Positions 39,691-48,089 of a stretch of 48,089 nt of DNA are shown piece by piece. Below the pieces are notes generated by a model. That model was given only the letters and a program-made list of their open reading frames with translations. It had not been told where the DNA came from and did not search any database. This stretch comes from Desulfobulbus sp. (GTDB lineage Bacteria > Desulfobacterota > Desulfobulbia > Desulfobulbales > Desulfobulbaceae): positions 1-48,089 of the forward strand of contig WQZH01000018.1 of assembly GCA_009780825.1 (NCBI GenBank). The letters run 5' to 3'. A program made the position numbers and the translations under genes. Every line of letters begins with the position of its first letter. Position 1 is the stretch's first letter.

Positions 39691-42233
39691 TCCGTTGTTG
39701 TACCGACAGCCTGCTGGTCAGCGTCACAATCTGTTTCATTGCCGGCGCCAGCGTCGCCTCCAACCTGTCTTCATGGTCGGTTAACCCGGAATGGCTCCCA
39801 GCCGCAACAGCCGCCCTGCTGCTCTTGCCCCTTCTTGCCTTTGTTTTTACCCGCCGGCTGAGGCCGCTGGCCGCCCTTCCCCTGTTTTTCCTGATTGGTC
39901 TGTTGCATACCCATCATGCCCTGCAACCGGTCGCCGACCAGCACCATATAGCCTCTCTCGTTACCGAGCCGACCAAGGCAACCCTGGTCGGCCGGATGCT
40001 GACCATGGCCGAATACAACGGCGAGCGGACGAGGTGGGAGTTGGACAGCGAAGCGCTGCTGCCACATGACGCCTCCAGTCCTTCCGGATTCCAACCGGTG
40101 CGAGGCACGGTGCGGCTCTCGGTCCCCGGGACCATCGATCCGGAATATATGCCGGGCAAAAAAATCATGATCATGGCCACACTGGATCGTATTCGCAATT
40201 ACCAAACACCAGGTGCCATTGACTATCGCCTGCTGATGGCGGCGCAAGGTATTCTGTGCGCGGGCTGGATCCGCTCTCCCCACGAGATGCTGCCGGTGGA
40301 TGAACCCTTTCGATCCGGCTGGCAAGAGCTTTCTTTCTTCCCCGAACGTATCCGCCAACAAACCGCCGAATTTTTCGCCACCCGCTTCAACCCCGACATT
40401 GCCGGGTTCTTTCAGGCTCTGCTCATCGGCTCCACGGTCAATATCCCGCCACGCCTGGTGGAAGCTTTCAAAGATAACGGCTGCTATCACGTTCTTTCCA
40501 TTTCCGGGCTGCACCTTGGCCTGCTCGGGGTGTTCAGCGCCGCCCTGGTCACCTGGCTGCTCAAGCGGAGCACCTGGATCCTGCTCCATACCCATGTCCC
40601 CACCCTGGCGCTGATGCTGACTGCGCCGATACTCATCTTCTACACCTTCATCGCCGGCTTCAATATCCCTGCCGTCCGATCGCTGATCACTGCTCTCCTG
40701 GTGCTGTTCGCCGTGGTGGTGCGCCGCCAGCGGACCCTGGTTCATCTGATTGCCGGCGCGGCCCTCATTGTCCTCGCCCTGACACCGTTGGCCCTCTTTA
40801 CCCCTTCCTTTCAGCTCTCCTTTGCCGCGATCCTCGCGATCAACCTGATCTATCCCCGGCTGCCGCTGTTCCTTCCATCAGAAAAAACGCCATCGGCATT
40901 CCCTCCCAAGATCGTTCAGGCGGTGCGCGTCATCCAGTCAATGCTCTACGTATCAGTGGCCGCCACTGTCGGCACTGTACCGATCCTGCTCTACCACTTC
41001 AACCGTGTTTCCCTGATCGGGCCGGTCATGAATCTGTTGATCGAACCGTTGCTCTGCCTGTGGGCCCTGCCCTGCGGCCTGCTGGCTCTTCCTCTGATTC
41101 CGCTCTTTCCGGATCTGGCATTCATCCTGTGTCAGCTCGGCCGGCCCGCCATCGAGCTGACGATCTGGTTGGCCGACGCCGCTTCTGGAGTGCCTCATGC
41201 CTCGCTCTGGACCATCACCCCCAACCCGATGGAAATCACTGTATACTGTCTCGTTGTCTTTCTCCTGCTCCAGCCCCAAAAAACCGTCCGACAACGTATC
41301 CTGGCCCTAGGGTTGACGCTTTTCTTAATCTGCTCCTTCACCCGTTCGCTCTGGCTGCGCGAAACGCAGCAGGAGTTGACGATCAGCTATCTCGATGTCG
41401 GCCAAGGGTCATCCGCCTTGGTGCAATTGCCGGACGGTGGCGCTATCCTGATCGATGGCGGCGGCAGACAAACCGAACAGTTCGACCCTGGCCAAAGCCT
41501 GATCGCTCCCTTTCTTTGGCGGCAGCGAATTTGGCGGCTCGACGACCTGATCGTCACCCATCCCCATCAGGATCACTACAATGGCCTGCCCTTTGTCGCC
41601 ACTCAGTTTCGCCCACAGCGGGTGATCATCAACGGCGACAAAGGGGAAGAACCGCCTTACGAAGTATTCGTGCAAGCGGTCCGTTCACGGGGCGGTACCG
41701 TCCAGGTTGCCAAAGCCGGAGATATGTTGCGCCAGGATCGGAACGTGAAGGTTGCCTGTCTTGGCATGAATGACGTGCCAGGCCAGACTGCCGCAGGATC
41801 GGTCAACGATCGGAGCCTGGTCGTGCGGCTTCAGTATGCAGAGCGCAGTTTCCTTTTTCCGGGCGATATCGGTAATACCAGCGAAAACAAGATGATACAG
41901 GCAGGAAACATCCTGCAATCCGACGTCTTGTTGGCTCCGCACCACGGCAGCCGCACCTCAGCCGGCAAGCCTTTCATGGAGGCGGTTGCCCCAGCCCTGA
42001 TCGTCGTTTCGGCAGAGCGGCGACGCCAAGGAATCCTTCCGGCCAGGGAACATCTCGCGCTGTGGCGACAAAAAGAGATCCCGGTCCTGATCACCGGTCA
42101 GGCGGGGACCATAACCGTTCGAACCAATGGGAGCGACATGCGCGTCACCACATGGGCCGGGGAACGCCTGCGGCTTGACCAGTCAACCAGGAATTTCACC
42201 GCAGATAAGCGAGGCTTGCAGGGAACAAAATAA
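39678..42233 (+). CDS. comEC: ComEC/Rec2 DNA-uptake channel protein
   Basis: Inner-membrane channel for single-stranded DNA in natural transformation. The 851 residues carry an N-terminal DUF4131/OB-like region and a Competence membrane domain with FFQALLIGSTVNIPPRLVEAFKDNGCYHVLSISGLHLGLLG, the family signature. More membrane segments follow, and a C-terminal metallo-beta-lactamase-fold nuclease-like domain begins ISYLDVGQGSSALVQLPDGG. The metal motif is HPHQDHYNG (His628-His633), and DVLLAPHHGSRTS lies near the end. All three parts are present, so it looks functional. It starts inside waaA. A PilZ protein and pilT follow, and PilT drives retraction of the pili used for DNA capture. Whether the organism is naturally competent is inference. 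Confidence 0.94.
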   Translation: MQGLIRCCTDSLLVSVTICFIAGASVASNLSSWSVNPEWLPAATAALLLLPLLAFVFTRRLRPLAALPLFFLIGLLHTHHALQPVADQHHIASLVTEPTKATLVGRMLTMAEYNGERTRWELDSEALLPHDASSPSGFQPVRGTVRLSVPGTIDPEYMPGKKIMIMATLDRIRNYQTPGAIDYRLLMAAQGILCAGWIRSPHEMLPVDEPFRSGWQELSFFPERIRQQTAEFFATRFNPDIAGFFQALLIGSTVNIPPRLVEAFKDNGCYHVLSISGLHLGLLGVFSAALVTWLLKRSTWILLHTHVPTLALMLTAPILIFYTFIAGFNIPAVRSLITALLVLFAVVVRRQRTLVHLIAGAALIVLALTPLALFTPSFQLSFAAILAINLIYPRLPLFLPSEKTPSAFPPKIVQAVRVIQSMLYVSVAATVGTVPILLYHFNRVSLIGPVMNLLIEPLLCLWALPCGLLALPLIPLFPDLAFILCQLGRPAIELTIWLADAASGVPHASLWTITPNPMEITVYCLVVFLLLQPQKTVRQRILALGLTLFLICSFTRSLWLRETQQELTISYLDVGQGSSALVQLPDGGAILIDGGGRQTEQFDPGQSLIAPFLWRQRIWRLDDLIVTHPHQDHYNGLPFVATQFRPQRVIINGDKGEEPPYEVFVQAVRSRGGTVQVAKAGDMLRQDRNVKVACLGMNDVPGQTAAGSVNDRSLVVRLQYAERSFLFPGDIGNTSENKMIQAGNILQSDVLLAPHHGSRTSAGKPFMEAVAPALIVVSAERRRQGILPAREHLALWRQKEIPVLITGQAGTITVRTNGSDMRVTTWAGERLRLDQSTRNFTADKRGLQGTK

Positions 42234-42289
42234 TACGGTAACATTATTTATTCTTTTAAAAAGAACAGGTATCGTTGGGGAGGGACACG

Positions 42290-42796
42290 ATGGTGACGCT
42301 CGGCAAAAAATGCCCTGCATGCGGCGGCAAGCACCTGATCGATCGATCGTCGAACTCCTGGCTTGCCGCCCTGCCGACCGCCCGATCGTGCGTCTGCGCC
42401 GGTTGCCGCCAGCAGATCGTCCTGCTGTTTTCTTTCGTCGCCATCGGGATAGAACAGCGGATTTTTTCCCGGAAACAACTGCCGCCGTTTTTTCTTGCCC
42501 GCATTCCAGCCATCAACCAGCACGTTCGCATAAAAGACATCAGTGAAGGCGGACTCTGCATTGTGCAACACCCCAACGCCCCCATCCCAAACCGTTTCTT
42601 CCAACTGGACCTTCTCAACTGCAGCGACGGCACGTCCCTGGAGCAGATCACAGCCGAAATCATCGCCACCACCGAGCAGATTGTGGAGAGGTGCGGCTTC
42701 AAAATCGTTGTCCACAACAACTGCGCCCGCTTCGTCAATCTCAACCAGGCGCAACGTAAGGTGCTTACAGCCTGCCTGAATCAGTACGGTATCTAG
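42290..42796 (+). CDS. Zinc-ribbon plus PilZ-like domain protein
   Basis: This 168-residue protein begins behind a clear GGGAGG site. The N-terminus has two CxxC knuckles (Cys8/Cys11 in KKCPACGGK; Cys36/Cys39 in VCAGCRQQ), a zinc ribbon. From about residue 70 the chain resembles a PilZ domain: HVRIKDISEGGLCIVQHPN for the D-x-S-x-x-G part. The RxxxR half that completes a cyclic-di-GMP site is not clear, so ligand binding is uncertain. The gene lies between comEC and pilT and converges on pilT with 19 bases between stops. Type IV pilus control by cyclic di-GMP is a reasonable guess from this setting. Confidence 0.7.
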   Translation: MVTLGKKCPACGGKHLIDRSSNSWLAALPTARSCVCAGCRQQIVLLFSFVAIGIEQRIFSRKQLPPFFLARIPAINQHVRIKDISEGGLCIVQHPNAPIPNRFFQLDLLNCSDGTSLEQITAEIIATTEQIVERCGFKIVVHNNCARFVNLNQAQRKVLTACLNQYGI

Positions 42797-42815
42797 CCGG
42801 CTCTCCTCCTCTCGT

Positions 42816-43898
42816 TCAGATCTCGGTGAAATCAGCGGGTTGGTGGCGAAGGAATTTCAAAAACCGTGCCTTCTCGAAACTGTTGTTGTAGGCATCTTCG
42901 GCACCAATCTTCTTCTTTTCCAGCAGGTCGAAAATCGCATCGTCCAAGGTCTGCATGCCGAACTTCTTGCCGGTCTGCATAATCGAAGGAATCTGATAGG
43001 TCTTGCCCTCGCGGATCAGGTTGCGAACCGCTGCCGTGCAGATCAAGATTTCCAGAGCAGCCACCCGGCCATTGACGTCGATCCGTTTGAACAGCGTCTG
43101 CGCGACCACGGCCCGCAAGGCGTCGGCCAAGGTGGATCGGACCTGGCCCTGTTGACTGGCGGGAAAGATCTCCACCATGCGGTCCACGGTCTTCATGGCG
43201 TTGATGGTATGGAGGGTGGCGAACACCAGGTGACCGGTCATGGCTGCTTCCATGGCCAGGGCCACGGTCTCCAGATCGCGCAACTCGCCGACCAGGATGA
43301 TGTCTGGATCCTCGCGGAGGGCACCGCGGAGGGCAGCAGCAAAATTTTTGGTATGGGAGCCCACCTCCCGGTGGTTGACAACACAGTTCTGGCTTTTATG
43401 CACAAACTCGATAGGGTCCTCAATGGTGATGATGTGGTCTTTCCTCGTCCGGTTGCACTCGTCGAGGATCGCGGCCAGCGTGGTCGATTTGCCCGAACCG
43501 GTCGGACCGGTGACCAGCACCAACCCTTTGGGCAGGGAGGACAGCCGTGACACCACCTTGGGCAGCCCGAGTTGTTCGCAGGTCATGATTTCACTGGGGA
43601 TTTCGCGGAACACTGCGCCGATCCCGTTTTTTTGCTGAAAAAAATTGCAGCGGTAGCGGGCCAGCCCTGGAATCTCATAGCCGAAATCGAGGTCGCCGCT
43701 CTCTTCAAAAATCTTGATTTTGTCTTCCGGACAAATCTCGTACAGCATGCTTTTCAAGGTTTCGTTGTCAAGCACCTTGAATTTCACTCGCTCCATATCG
43801 CCGCGGACGCGTAAAAGCGGCTGGTGACCGGCCGTCAAATGGAGATCGGACGCGCCTTCATCATTCATCAACTTGAAAAAAGCGTCTATCTGGGCCAT
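42816..43898 (-). CDS. pilT: Type IV pilus retraction ATPase PilT
   Basis: Hexameric motor ATPase that depolymerises type IV pili, giving twitching and helping DNA uptake. In 360 residues it has the N-terminal PAS-like part (EGASDLHLTAGHQPLLRVRGDM), Walker A GPTGSGKST (131-139), the Asp box (HIITIEDPIEFVH), Walker B (PDIILVGELRD, about 198-208) and His-box GHLVFATLHTINA. The C-terminus has the AIRNLIREGK-type motif (AAVRNLIREGKTYQIPSIMQ), the retraction hallmark. PilU-type proteins share most of this, so PilU cannot be excluded by eye. No other pilus gene is in the window. Confidence 0.93.
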   Translation of the reverse strand: MAQIDAFFKLMNDEGASDLHLTAGHQPLLRVRGDMERVKFKVLDNETLKSMLYEICPEDKIKIFEESGDLDFGYEIPGLARYRCNFFQQKNGIGAVFREIPSEIMTCEQLGLPKVVSRLSSLPKGLVLVTGPTGSGKSTTLAAILDECNRTRKDHIITIEDPIEFVHKSQNCVVNHREVGSHTKNFAAALRGALREDPDIILVGELRDLETVALAMEAAMTGHLVFATLHTINAMKTVDRMVEIFPASQQGQVRSTLADALRAVVAQTLFKRIDVNGRVAALEILICTAAVRNLIREGKTYQIPSIMQTGKKFGMQTLDDAIFDLLEKKKIGAEDAYNNSFEKARFLKFLRHQPADFTEI

Positions 43899-44041
43899 GG
43901 GTGCTGTTCCTCATGCGTTGTGCGCCGAAAACCGGCAAAATCGTTTCGGCTGCAGGTTAGCAAAAATATCCGTTGATGTTGCAGTATTTCCTACATACCA
44001 GCAAATTTTTGCGGCAGGAGAGTAAAAACCGAGGATCGGCC

Positions 44042-46147
44042 TTACGAAGCTGCCAGATCGGCGAGTGCGGCCCTAGCTCGCTCCGCCTGGGATGGCGTGC
44101 ACATCTTCGCCGCCATCGCCTGCTGGAAATATCGCGCCGCCCGTGCCTGTTTTTTGCTCAAAAGATTAAGCCGACCCAAAGACAGCAGGCCCTCGACATG
44201 GTCGCGCTGGAGCTGCAAGCATTGCCTGACCGCCATGCCGGCTCCGGCGTGGTCCCCCGTATGCAGCAGGGCCCGCCCCAGCCGGCACCAATGATCCTGA
44301 TTGAAATTGTCCAGCGCCAGCGCCTTGCGGCACAGCGTCAAGCCGATGTCGTTCCCTTCGCCATGCTCCACATACAGCAATCCCAAGGTGCTGAGCGATA
44401 TGCTGTCCTGGGGAAAGAGTTGCAAGGCCCGCTGACAGGCCCTGATCGCCTTCTCGCCCTGTCCGCTGTCCAGATACGCCTGGCCCAGCAGACGAAACAA
44501 GAGGAACTCCCTGTCGCTGTCGGGACACTCCTGCCAACGTTCGAAAACCGCCAAGGCCCTGGCAGAATCACCCAATTCGGCGTACAGCTTGCCCAAAGGC
44601 AGGAACAACTCCTGCGGCGCGGTTTCCGCTTGATCCAAAACTTGGTATGCCCGCTCGAAACATTCCAAGGCCTTTTCCCGTTGCCCCAGGGTCTGCTGCA
44701 CATGGCCAAGGTTGACCAAGGCCATGTAATCGGCCGGCTCTTTGCGCAAGACCTCTTGGAAGCAAGTTGCCGCCAGCCGCTCCTGCCCACACTCCACCAG
44801 CGTCACTCCCAGGCTGTTGATCAAATTCGTGTCGCCAGGCTGCAAGCGGAGCCCGCGGCGGTATTCGCGAATGGCGTTGCGATAGTCGCCTTCCTCAAAA
44901 AAGAAATCGCCGCTGACATTCAGGCTGACATGGTTAAAAATCGTGGTCATTCCCGGCCCGAGAAAAGAACCATGCATGAGAGCCTTCAGACAATTGCCCG
45001 GGATGTCGCTTTTGGCGTAATCCAAACAGGGCCAGGACGCGACCCCGATGGCAACGGCCTCCCCGTCGCAACTCGTGCTGCAGTACGCCTTGATGGCGGC
45101 GAGTTCCCGTTCAACCTCAGCCGTATTGGCATCCGGCAGGATGAACACGCCAAGATGGTCCTCTTCGCCCAGAAACTCCCCTTGCCCCGAGGAAATGATC
45201 TCCGGCCGCTCAACAACCAGGGGCGGCTGACCGGTGGCGGTTTGCCGGGAAATCATCACGAGGGTAAACCGGGAAAGTCGCCGCCAATGTTTCTTCAGCC
45301 GGGCAAGCAGCCCGGACTGTTTTAATTGAAAAGGATGAGGGAAGCGTTCGTCGATGGCATCGATATCGCACAAACCGAAAGGCCCGCGCTTTTCGGCCAA
45401 GGCCAAGGCTCGCCAAAGGCGATCCAACATGTTGGCGCCTGGCTGGCAACTGTCGCCGCCCACTTGGGCAAAACCGATCTGCACCCTGCTCAATCCTTCC
45501 CTTTTCAATTGATGCTGCAGATAATGGGCTGTCTTCCTGGCGTGTTCCCGGTTTTCCGCAGGCAGCAAAACCCCGAACACGCCATAGCCGAACGAAAAGC
45601 AATGCATCCGGGTCAACGCCTGAATCAAATCTGCAATTTCACGAAATTTTTGCAGGTTTCCTGCCGCTGTCCTCCGGTAAAAGGTCGTGTGCACGAGGAG
45701 GAAAAAGGCCGGATGGTCGCCAACAACCTCTTCCAGAAAAGCCATGGCCGCCCGCCGGTTATGCAGATCGGCTTCGGGATCGATATATCCCCACCGCACC
45801 AGGTCGAGTTCCTGCAGCAAAGTCGCCCGCACCTCCCGCAGCCACCGGGACGACATTTTCCGCAGGAGCGCGGGATCGACATCATCGATCACCACGGCAA
45901 CACACTCTCCCGAAGGCAGATCCAGCGGGAGGATCAACTGATCGCCCAACATTCCGGGTTCCCGGGTCACGGTTACTGCCATCGAGGAAGAAGAATCCGT
46001 CTGCACTGGCGCAGTCCCATCCAAAGGATGCAATGAACCATCGGCGGCCATGGCGGCAAATGTGACCGTGGCGGGTACAGGTAAAAACCGTTGTGCTTCT
46101 TCGGCCAGGGGCCGATGCAGGATATAGAAATCACTCAGGGAAAGCAT
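44042..46147 (-). CDS. Degenerate-GGDEF and tetratricopeptide-repeat protein
   Basis: This 701-residue protein has no signal peptide. Residues 125-240 resemble a GGDEF domain that has lost its signature: GYIDPEADLHNRRAAMAFLEE matches the DxLTGLxNRRA entry helix, but the catalytic site reads SFGYGVFGV. A second similar region (about 325-400, LGVFILPDANTAEVERELAAI) may be another relic. The C-terminal half (about 415-690) is a row of TPR units: DYRNAIREYRRGLRLQPGD, EKALECFERAYQVL, RALAVFERWQECPDS and others. No catalytic activity is expected. A scaffold or protein-interaction role is inference. It lies 34 bases downstream of selA on the same strand, so the two probably share a transcript. Confidence 0.75.
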   Translation of the reverse strand: MLSLSDFYILHRPLAEEAQRFLPVPATVTFAAMAADGSLHPLDGTAPVQTDSSSSMAVTVTREPGMLGDQLILPLDLPSGECVAVVIDDVDPALLRKMSSRWLREVRATLLQELDLVRWGYIDPEADLHNRRAAMAFLEEVVGDHPAFFLLVHTTFYRRTAAGNLQKFREIADLIQALTRMHCFSFGYGVFGVLLPAENREHARKTAHYLQHQLKREGLSRVQIGFAQVGGDSCQPGANMLDRLWRALALAEKRGPFGLCDIDAIDERFPHPFQLKQSGLLARLKKHWRRLSRFTLVMISRQTATGQPPLVVERPEIISSGQGEFLGEEDHLGVFILPDANTAEVERELAAIKAYCSTSCDGEAVAIGVASWPCLDYAKSDIPGNCLKALMHGSFLGPGMTTIFNHVSLNVSGDFFFEEGDYRNAIREYRRGLRLQPGDTNLINSLGVTLVECGQERLAATCFQEVLRKEPADYMALVNLGHVQQTLGQREKALECFERAYQVLDQAETAPQELFLPLGKLYAELGDSARALAVFERWQECPDSDREFLLFRLLGQAYLDSGQGEKAIRACQRALQLFPQDSISLSTLGLLYVEHGEGNDIGLTLCRKALALDNFNQDHWCRLGRALLHTGDHAGAGMAVRQCLQLQRDHVEGLLSLGRLNLLSKKQARAARYFQQAMAAKMCTPSQAERARAALADLAAS

Positions 46148-46181
46148 GCCGGTTCAGAATGAAAGGTATAGGTTGCAGGAA

Positions 46182-47621
46182 TTACGCCAGGTTTCCGGAT
46201 TCAGTGCCTCTGTCCGGTTCCAATGCGGCTTGGAGGCTGGCAAGCATTGCATCGATTTCATCTGCGGCAATCGTCCGCAGATCGAACAGCAATCGATCGG
46301 ATTCCACCTTGCCGATCACCGGAATGGACGCTTGCCGCAGCCTGCGTTCCAGTTGGTTGATCTTCATGGCAAAGGGCGCAACAGCAACAGCCCAACTGGC
46401 CAGGTTTTGCTCCGGCATTGCCCCACCGCCGACCTGGGACCAGGTGCTCTGTACGGTAAAAACAGCATAATCCGCCATCAGGGCACGACATCGCTCACAC
46501 AGTGCCCGCGCCCGCTCCGCCAAGATTTCTTCTGAAAGGGCGATCAGCGCCAGGGTAGGGATTTCCAGCAGAGCCCGCGATTCATCAAGATACAGTCTGA
46601 GTACCGATTCCAACGCGACCAGAGTCAACTTGTCAATACGCAATGCCCTGTTCAGCGGATTCTTTTTTATTTGATCGATATACTGTTTCTTGCCGACCAG
46701 GATGCCGGCCTGCGGACCACCCAGCAACTTATCCCCGCTGAAGGTCACGATATCCACGCCACCGGCAACCGCATCCTGGACCGTTGGCTCCTTGATCAGA
46801 CCGAATCGACTCAAATCAATCAGGCAACCGGAACCGAGATCTTCCATCACCGGCAGGCCGTGTTCTTTTCCGAGCCGAACCAGATCAACAGCGCTCACCG
46901 CACTGGTAAATCCGACAATCCGGTAATTGCTGCAATGGACCCGGAGCAACAAGCCGGTATCGTTGGTTATCGCTTGCTGGTAGTCATCCAGATGAGTGCG
47001 GTTGGTCGCGCCAACCTCAATTAAGCGGGCGCCGCTTCGCCGCATGATATCAGGGATGCGGAAAGAACCGCCGATTTCCACCAACTGGCCACGGGAAACG
47101 ATCACTTCCTTGCCGTTGGCCAGGGTTTCCAGGGCCAGCAGAACGGCAGCCGCGTTGTTGTTGACCACCAGCGCCGATTCAGCGCCGGTCAACTCACAGA
47201 GTAGTCCTTCGACATGCTGATAGCGAGAACCACGTTTGCCCGTATCCAGATTCAATTCCAGATTCACATACCGTGCACAGACTGCGTTGAGCGCATCCAC
47301 TGCCGCCATGGGCAGGAGTGAACGCCCCAGATTGGTATGGATAATCACCCCGGTACCGTTGATGACGTGCTGCATGCCAACCCGGTGATATTGCCGGACA
47401 AAGCGGGCCAATCCGTCAAACAGCCGCTGTCGCTCAGACAACAATGCTCCGGTTCCTTGATTGGTCACTAGCGATTGCCGCACGTTCTCAATATAGTGGC
47501 GGATACAAAATTTAAGCCGCTGCAATGGAATGTCATCACAGGTTCCAGATGCAACGAGCCAATCAATACAGTCGTTCACACTGGGTATTTCCCTGAAAAC
47601 GGAATGCTGCTGCGATACCAT
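46182..47621 (-). CDS. selA: L-seryl-tRNA(Sec) selenium transferase
   Basis: PLP enzyme converting seryl-tRNA(Sec) to selenocysteyl-tRNA(Sec) with selenophosphate. In 479 residues the sequence shows the SelA pattern: GTGVIIHTNLGRSLLP (about 89-104), NNNAAAVLLALETLA, ISRGQLVEIGGSFRIPDIM, VMEDLGSGCLIDLS and VTFSGDKLLGGPQAG with PLP-binding Lys298. Its presence means the organism uses selenocysteine. selB, selD and the tRNA are not in the window, and no in-frame TGA selenoprotein was recognised here. The ATG has no clear ribosome site and the start may be slightly different. The gene lies between the TPR protein and the rRNA leader. Confidence 0.95.
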   Translation of the reverse strand: MVSQQHSVFREIPSVNDCIDWLVASGTCDDIPLQRLKFCIRHYIENVRQSLVTNQGTGALLSERQRLFDGLARFVRQYHRVGMQHVINGTGVIIHTNLGRSLLPMAAVDALNAVCARYVNLELNLDTGKRGSRYQHVEGLLCELTGAESALVVNNNAAAVLLALETLANGKEVIVSRGQLVEIGGSFRIPDIMRRSGARLIEVGATNRTHLDDYQQAITNDTGLLLRVHCSNYRIVGFTSAVSAVDLVRLGKEHGLPVMEDLGSGCLIDLSRFGLIKEPTVQDAVAGGVDIVTFSGDKLLGGPQAGILVGKKQYIDQIKKNPLNRALRIDKLTLVALESVLRLYLDESRALLEIPTLALIALSEEILAERARALCERCRALMADYAVFTVQSTWSQVGGGAMPEQNLASWAVAVAPFAMKINQLERRLRQASIPVIGKVESDRLLFDLRTIAADEIDAMLASLQAALEPDRGTESGNLA

Positions 47622-47792
47622 GTGAAAAGCCGTCTGCGCGCCTCAGGTAGAAAAACATACAACACCAGAAAGAGCACCTTTCTTTCATGAGGTGCACAGG
47701 CATCGTACGACAAAGCGTCACCAGAAAGCAAACAAAAAAACAAAACAAATTCGAACCGTTGAAAACAAAGCTACCCAGATCAAAAAAAGGCA

Positions 47793-47821
47793 TTGACATC
47801 ACCGGGATGGTTTTGTATTTT
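47793..47821 (+). promoter_or_regulatory. Promoter of the ribosomal RNA operon
   Basis: TTGACA (47793-47798) and TATTTT (47816-47821) stand 17 bases apart, about 260 bases before 16S rRNA. Box sequences and spacing are identical to those of the tRNA-Gln promoter at 1332-1360. Confidence 0.78.
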
Positions 47822-47977
47822 CGCCGCCTGTTGCTTCACGGGGCGGAACGCAAGCGTGCAACGGGTGAAATTGAAAGAGCGCAAAAAAATATTGCGCATT
47901 CATTTCCAAAGTGCTATGTTTCGATTCTTGCCTTTACGGGCGACAGCACAGCAAACTAAAAAGAAGAGAAATTGGTT

Positions 47978-48070
47978 TGCTATTGATCTTTGAAAACTGA
48001 ACAGTAAACGAGCGGGCCAAGTAATTTGGTTTTGAATTGGAAGTAATAAGTCCAATCGATTGTGATTGGT
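47978..48070 (+). promoter_or_regulatory. rRNA leader: boxA-like and processing-stem signals
   Basis: TGCTATTGATCTTTGAAAAC (47978-47997) resembles the boxA-type antitermination and leader sequence seen before many bacterial 16S genes. CCAATC (48052-48057) can pair with GATTGG (48064-48069), a possible processing stem. The interval from 47622 to this point holds the promoter region and no supported gene. Confidence 0.5.
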
Positions 48071-48080
48071 CAGGATATGG

Positions 48081-48089
48081 AACTGGAGA
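48081..48089 (+). rRNA. 16S rRNA, 5' tip only (window ends)
   Basis: The last nine bases, AACTGGAGA, are the expected beginning of mature 16S rRNA in many bacteria, where AGTTTGATCCTGGC would follow. The promoter and leader upstream support this, but the call rests on nine bases plus context. Confidence 0.72.

Noticed and set aside
1..48089. CRISPR arrays, defence genes, toxin-antitoxin pairs or a replication origin
   Set aside because: No regularly spaced repeats, no Cas or nuclease-type defence genes and no DnaA-box cluster were seen in the window.

Overview
This window is most likely chromosome of an anaerobic Gram-negative delta-proteobacterium (Desulfobacterota). A Desulfobulbus-like member is my best guess. 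The inference rests on the gene set (LPS Kdo transferase waaA, MurJ, AmpG, ComEC, PilT, selenocysteine synthase selA, a V4R-domain protein beside a soluble hybrid kinase), the moderately high GC content and the layout of the rRNA leader at the right end. No marker gene is complete enough to settle the species: only the first few bases of a 16S rRNA gene are inside the window.

Layout. At the left edge a P4-type tyrosine integrase (1-1049, running off the window) sits beside tRNA-Gln(CTG). This marks the end of an integrative island that lies to the left. Next come core genes on the minus strand: amrB (Memo-like), cysS, an AmpG-type permease and a TIGR03790 protein. On the plus strand follow mutY with an intact Nudix box, a PAS-sigma54 activator, an M18 aminopeptidase, a GAF-ANTAR regulator and an FMN-binding glutamate-synthase-type oxidoreductase. 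Then come an LtaS-type sulfatase-fold membrane enzyme (minus), an acyl-CoA ligase, a NemR-like TetR gene split by an in-frame TAG, and an AhpD-like protein. leuA, fbp and pepA follow on the minus strand. Next are a CNNM/CBS protein and an SH3 protein (plus), an HtrA protease with two small genes (minus), purM, a V4R protein and a hybrid histidine kinase flanking a 139-bp MITE-like element, an EF-G paralogue, murJ, rsmE, lysA, waaA, comEC, a zinc-ribbon/PilZ protein, pilT, a degenerate-GGDEF/TPR protein and selA. The window ends with an rRNA promoter and leader and the 5' tip of 16S rRNA.

The most striking signals are regulatory RNAs. Between the GAF-ANTAR gene and the glutamate-synthase-like gene lies a leader with two hairpins. 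Each has a hexanucleotide loop with A at position 1 and G at position 4, the known ANTAR recognition rule. The second hairpin uses the same bases as the 5' arm of a perfect intrinsic terminator, so regulator, RNA target and regulated gene sit side by side. Upstream of leuA is a complete transcription attenuator: a 26-codon leader peptide with five consecutive Leu codons, an antiterminator segment and a terminator. Other notable signals are a shared TAGAC..GTCTA operator in front of the interrupted TetR gene and its neighbour, and a palindromic TGTGTATACG operator in front of the integrase.

All calls come from reading the sequence. No database search or folding program was run. Start codons were moved inward where a Shine-Dalgarno sequence or family length supported it.
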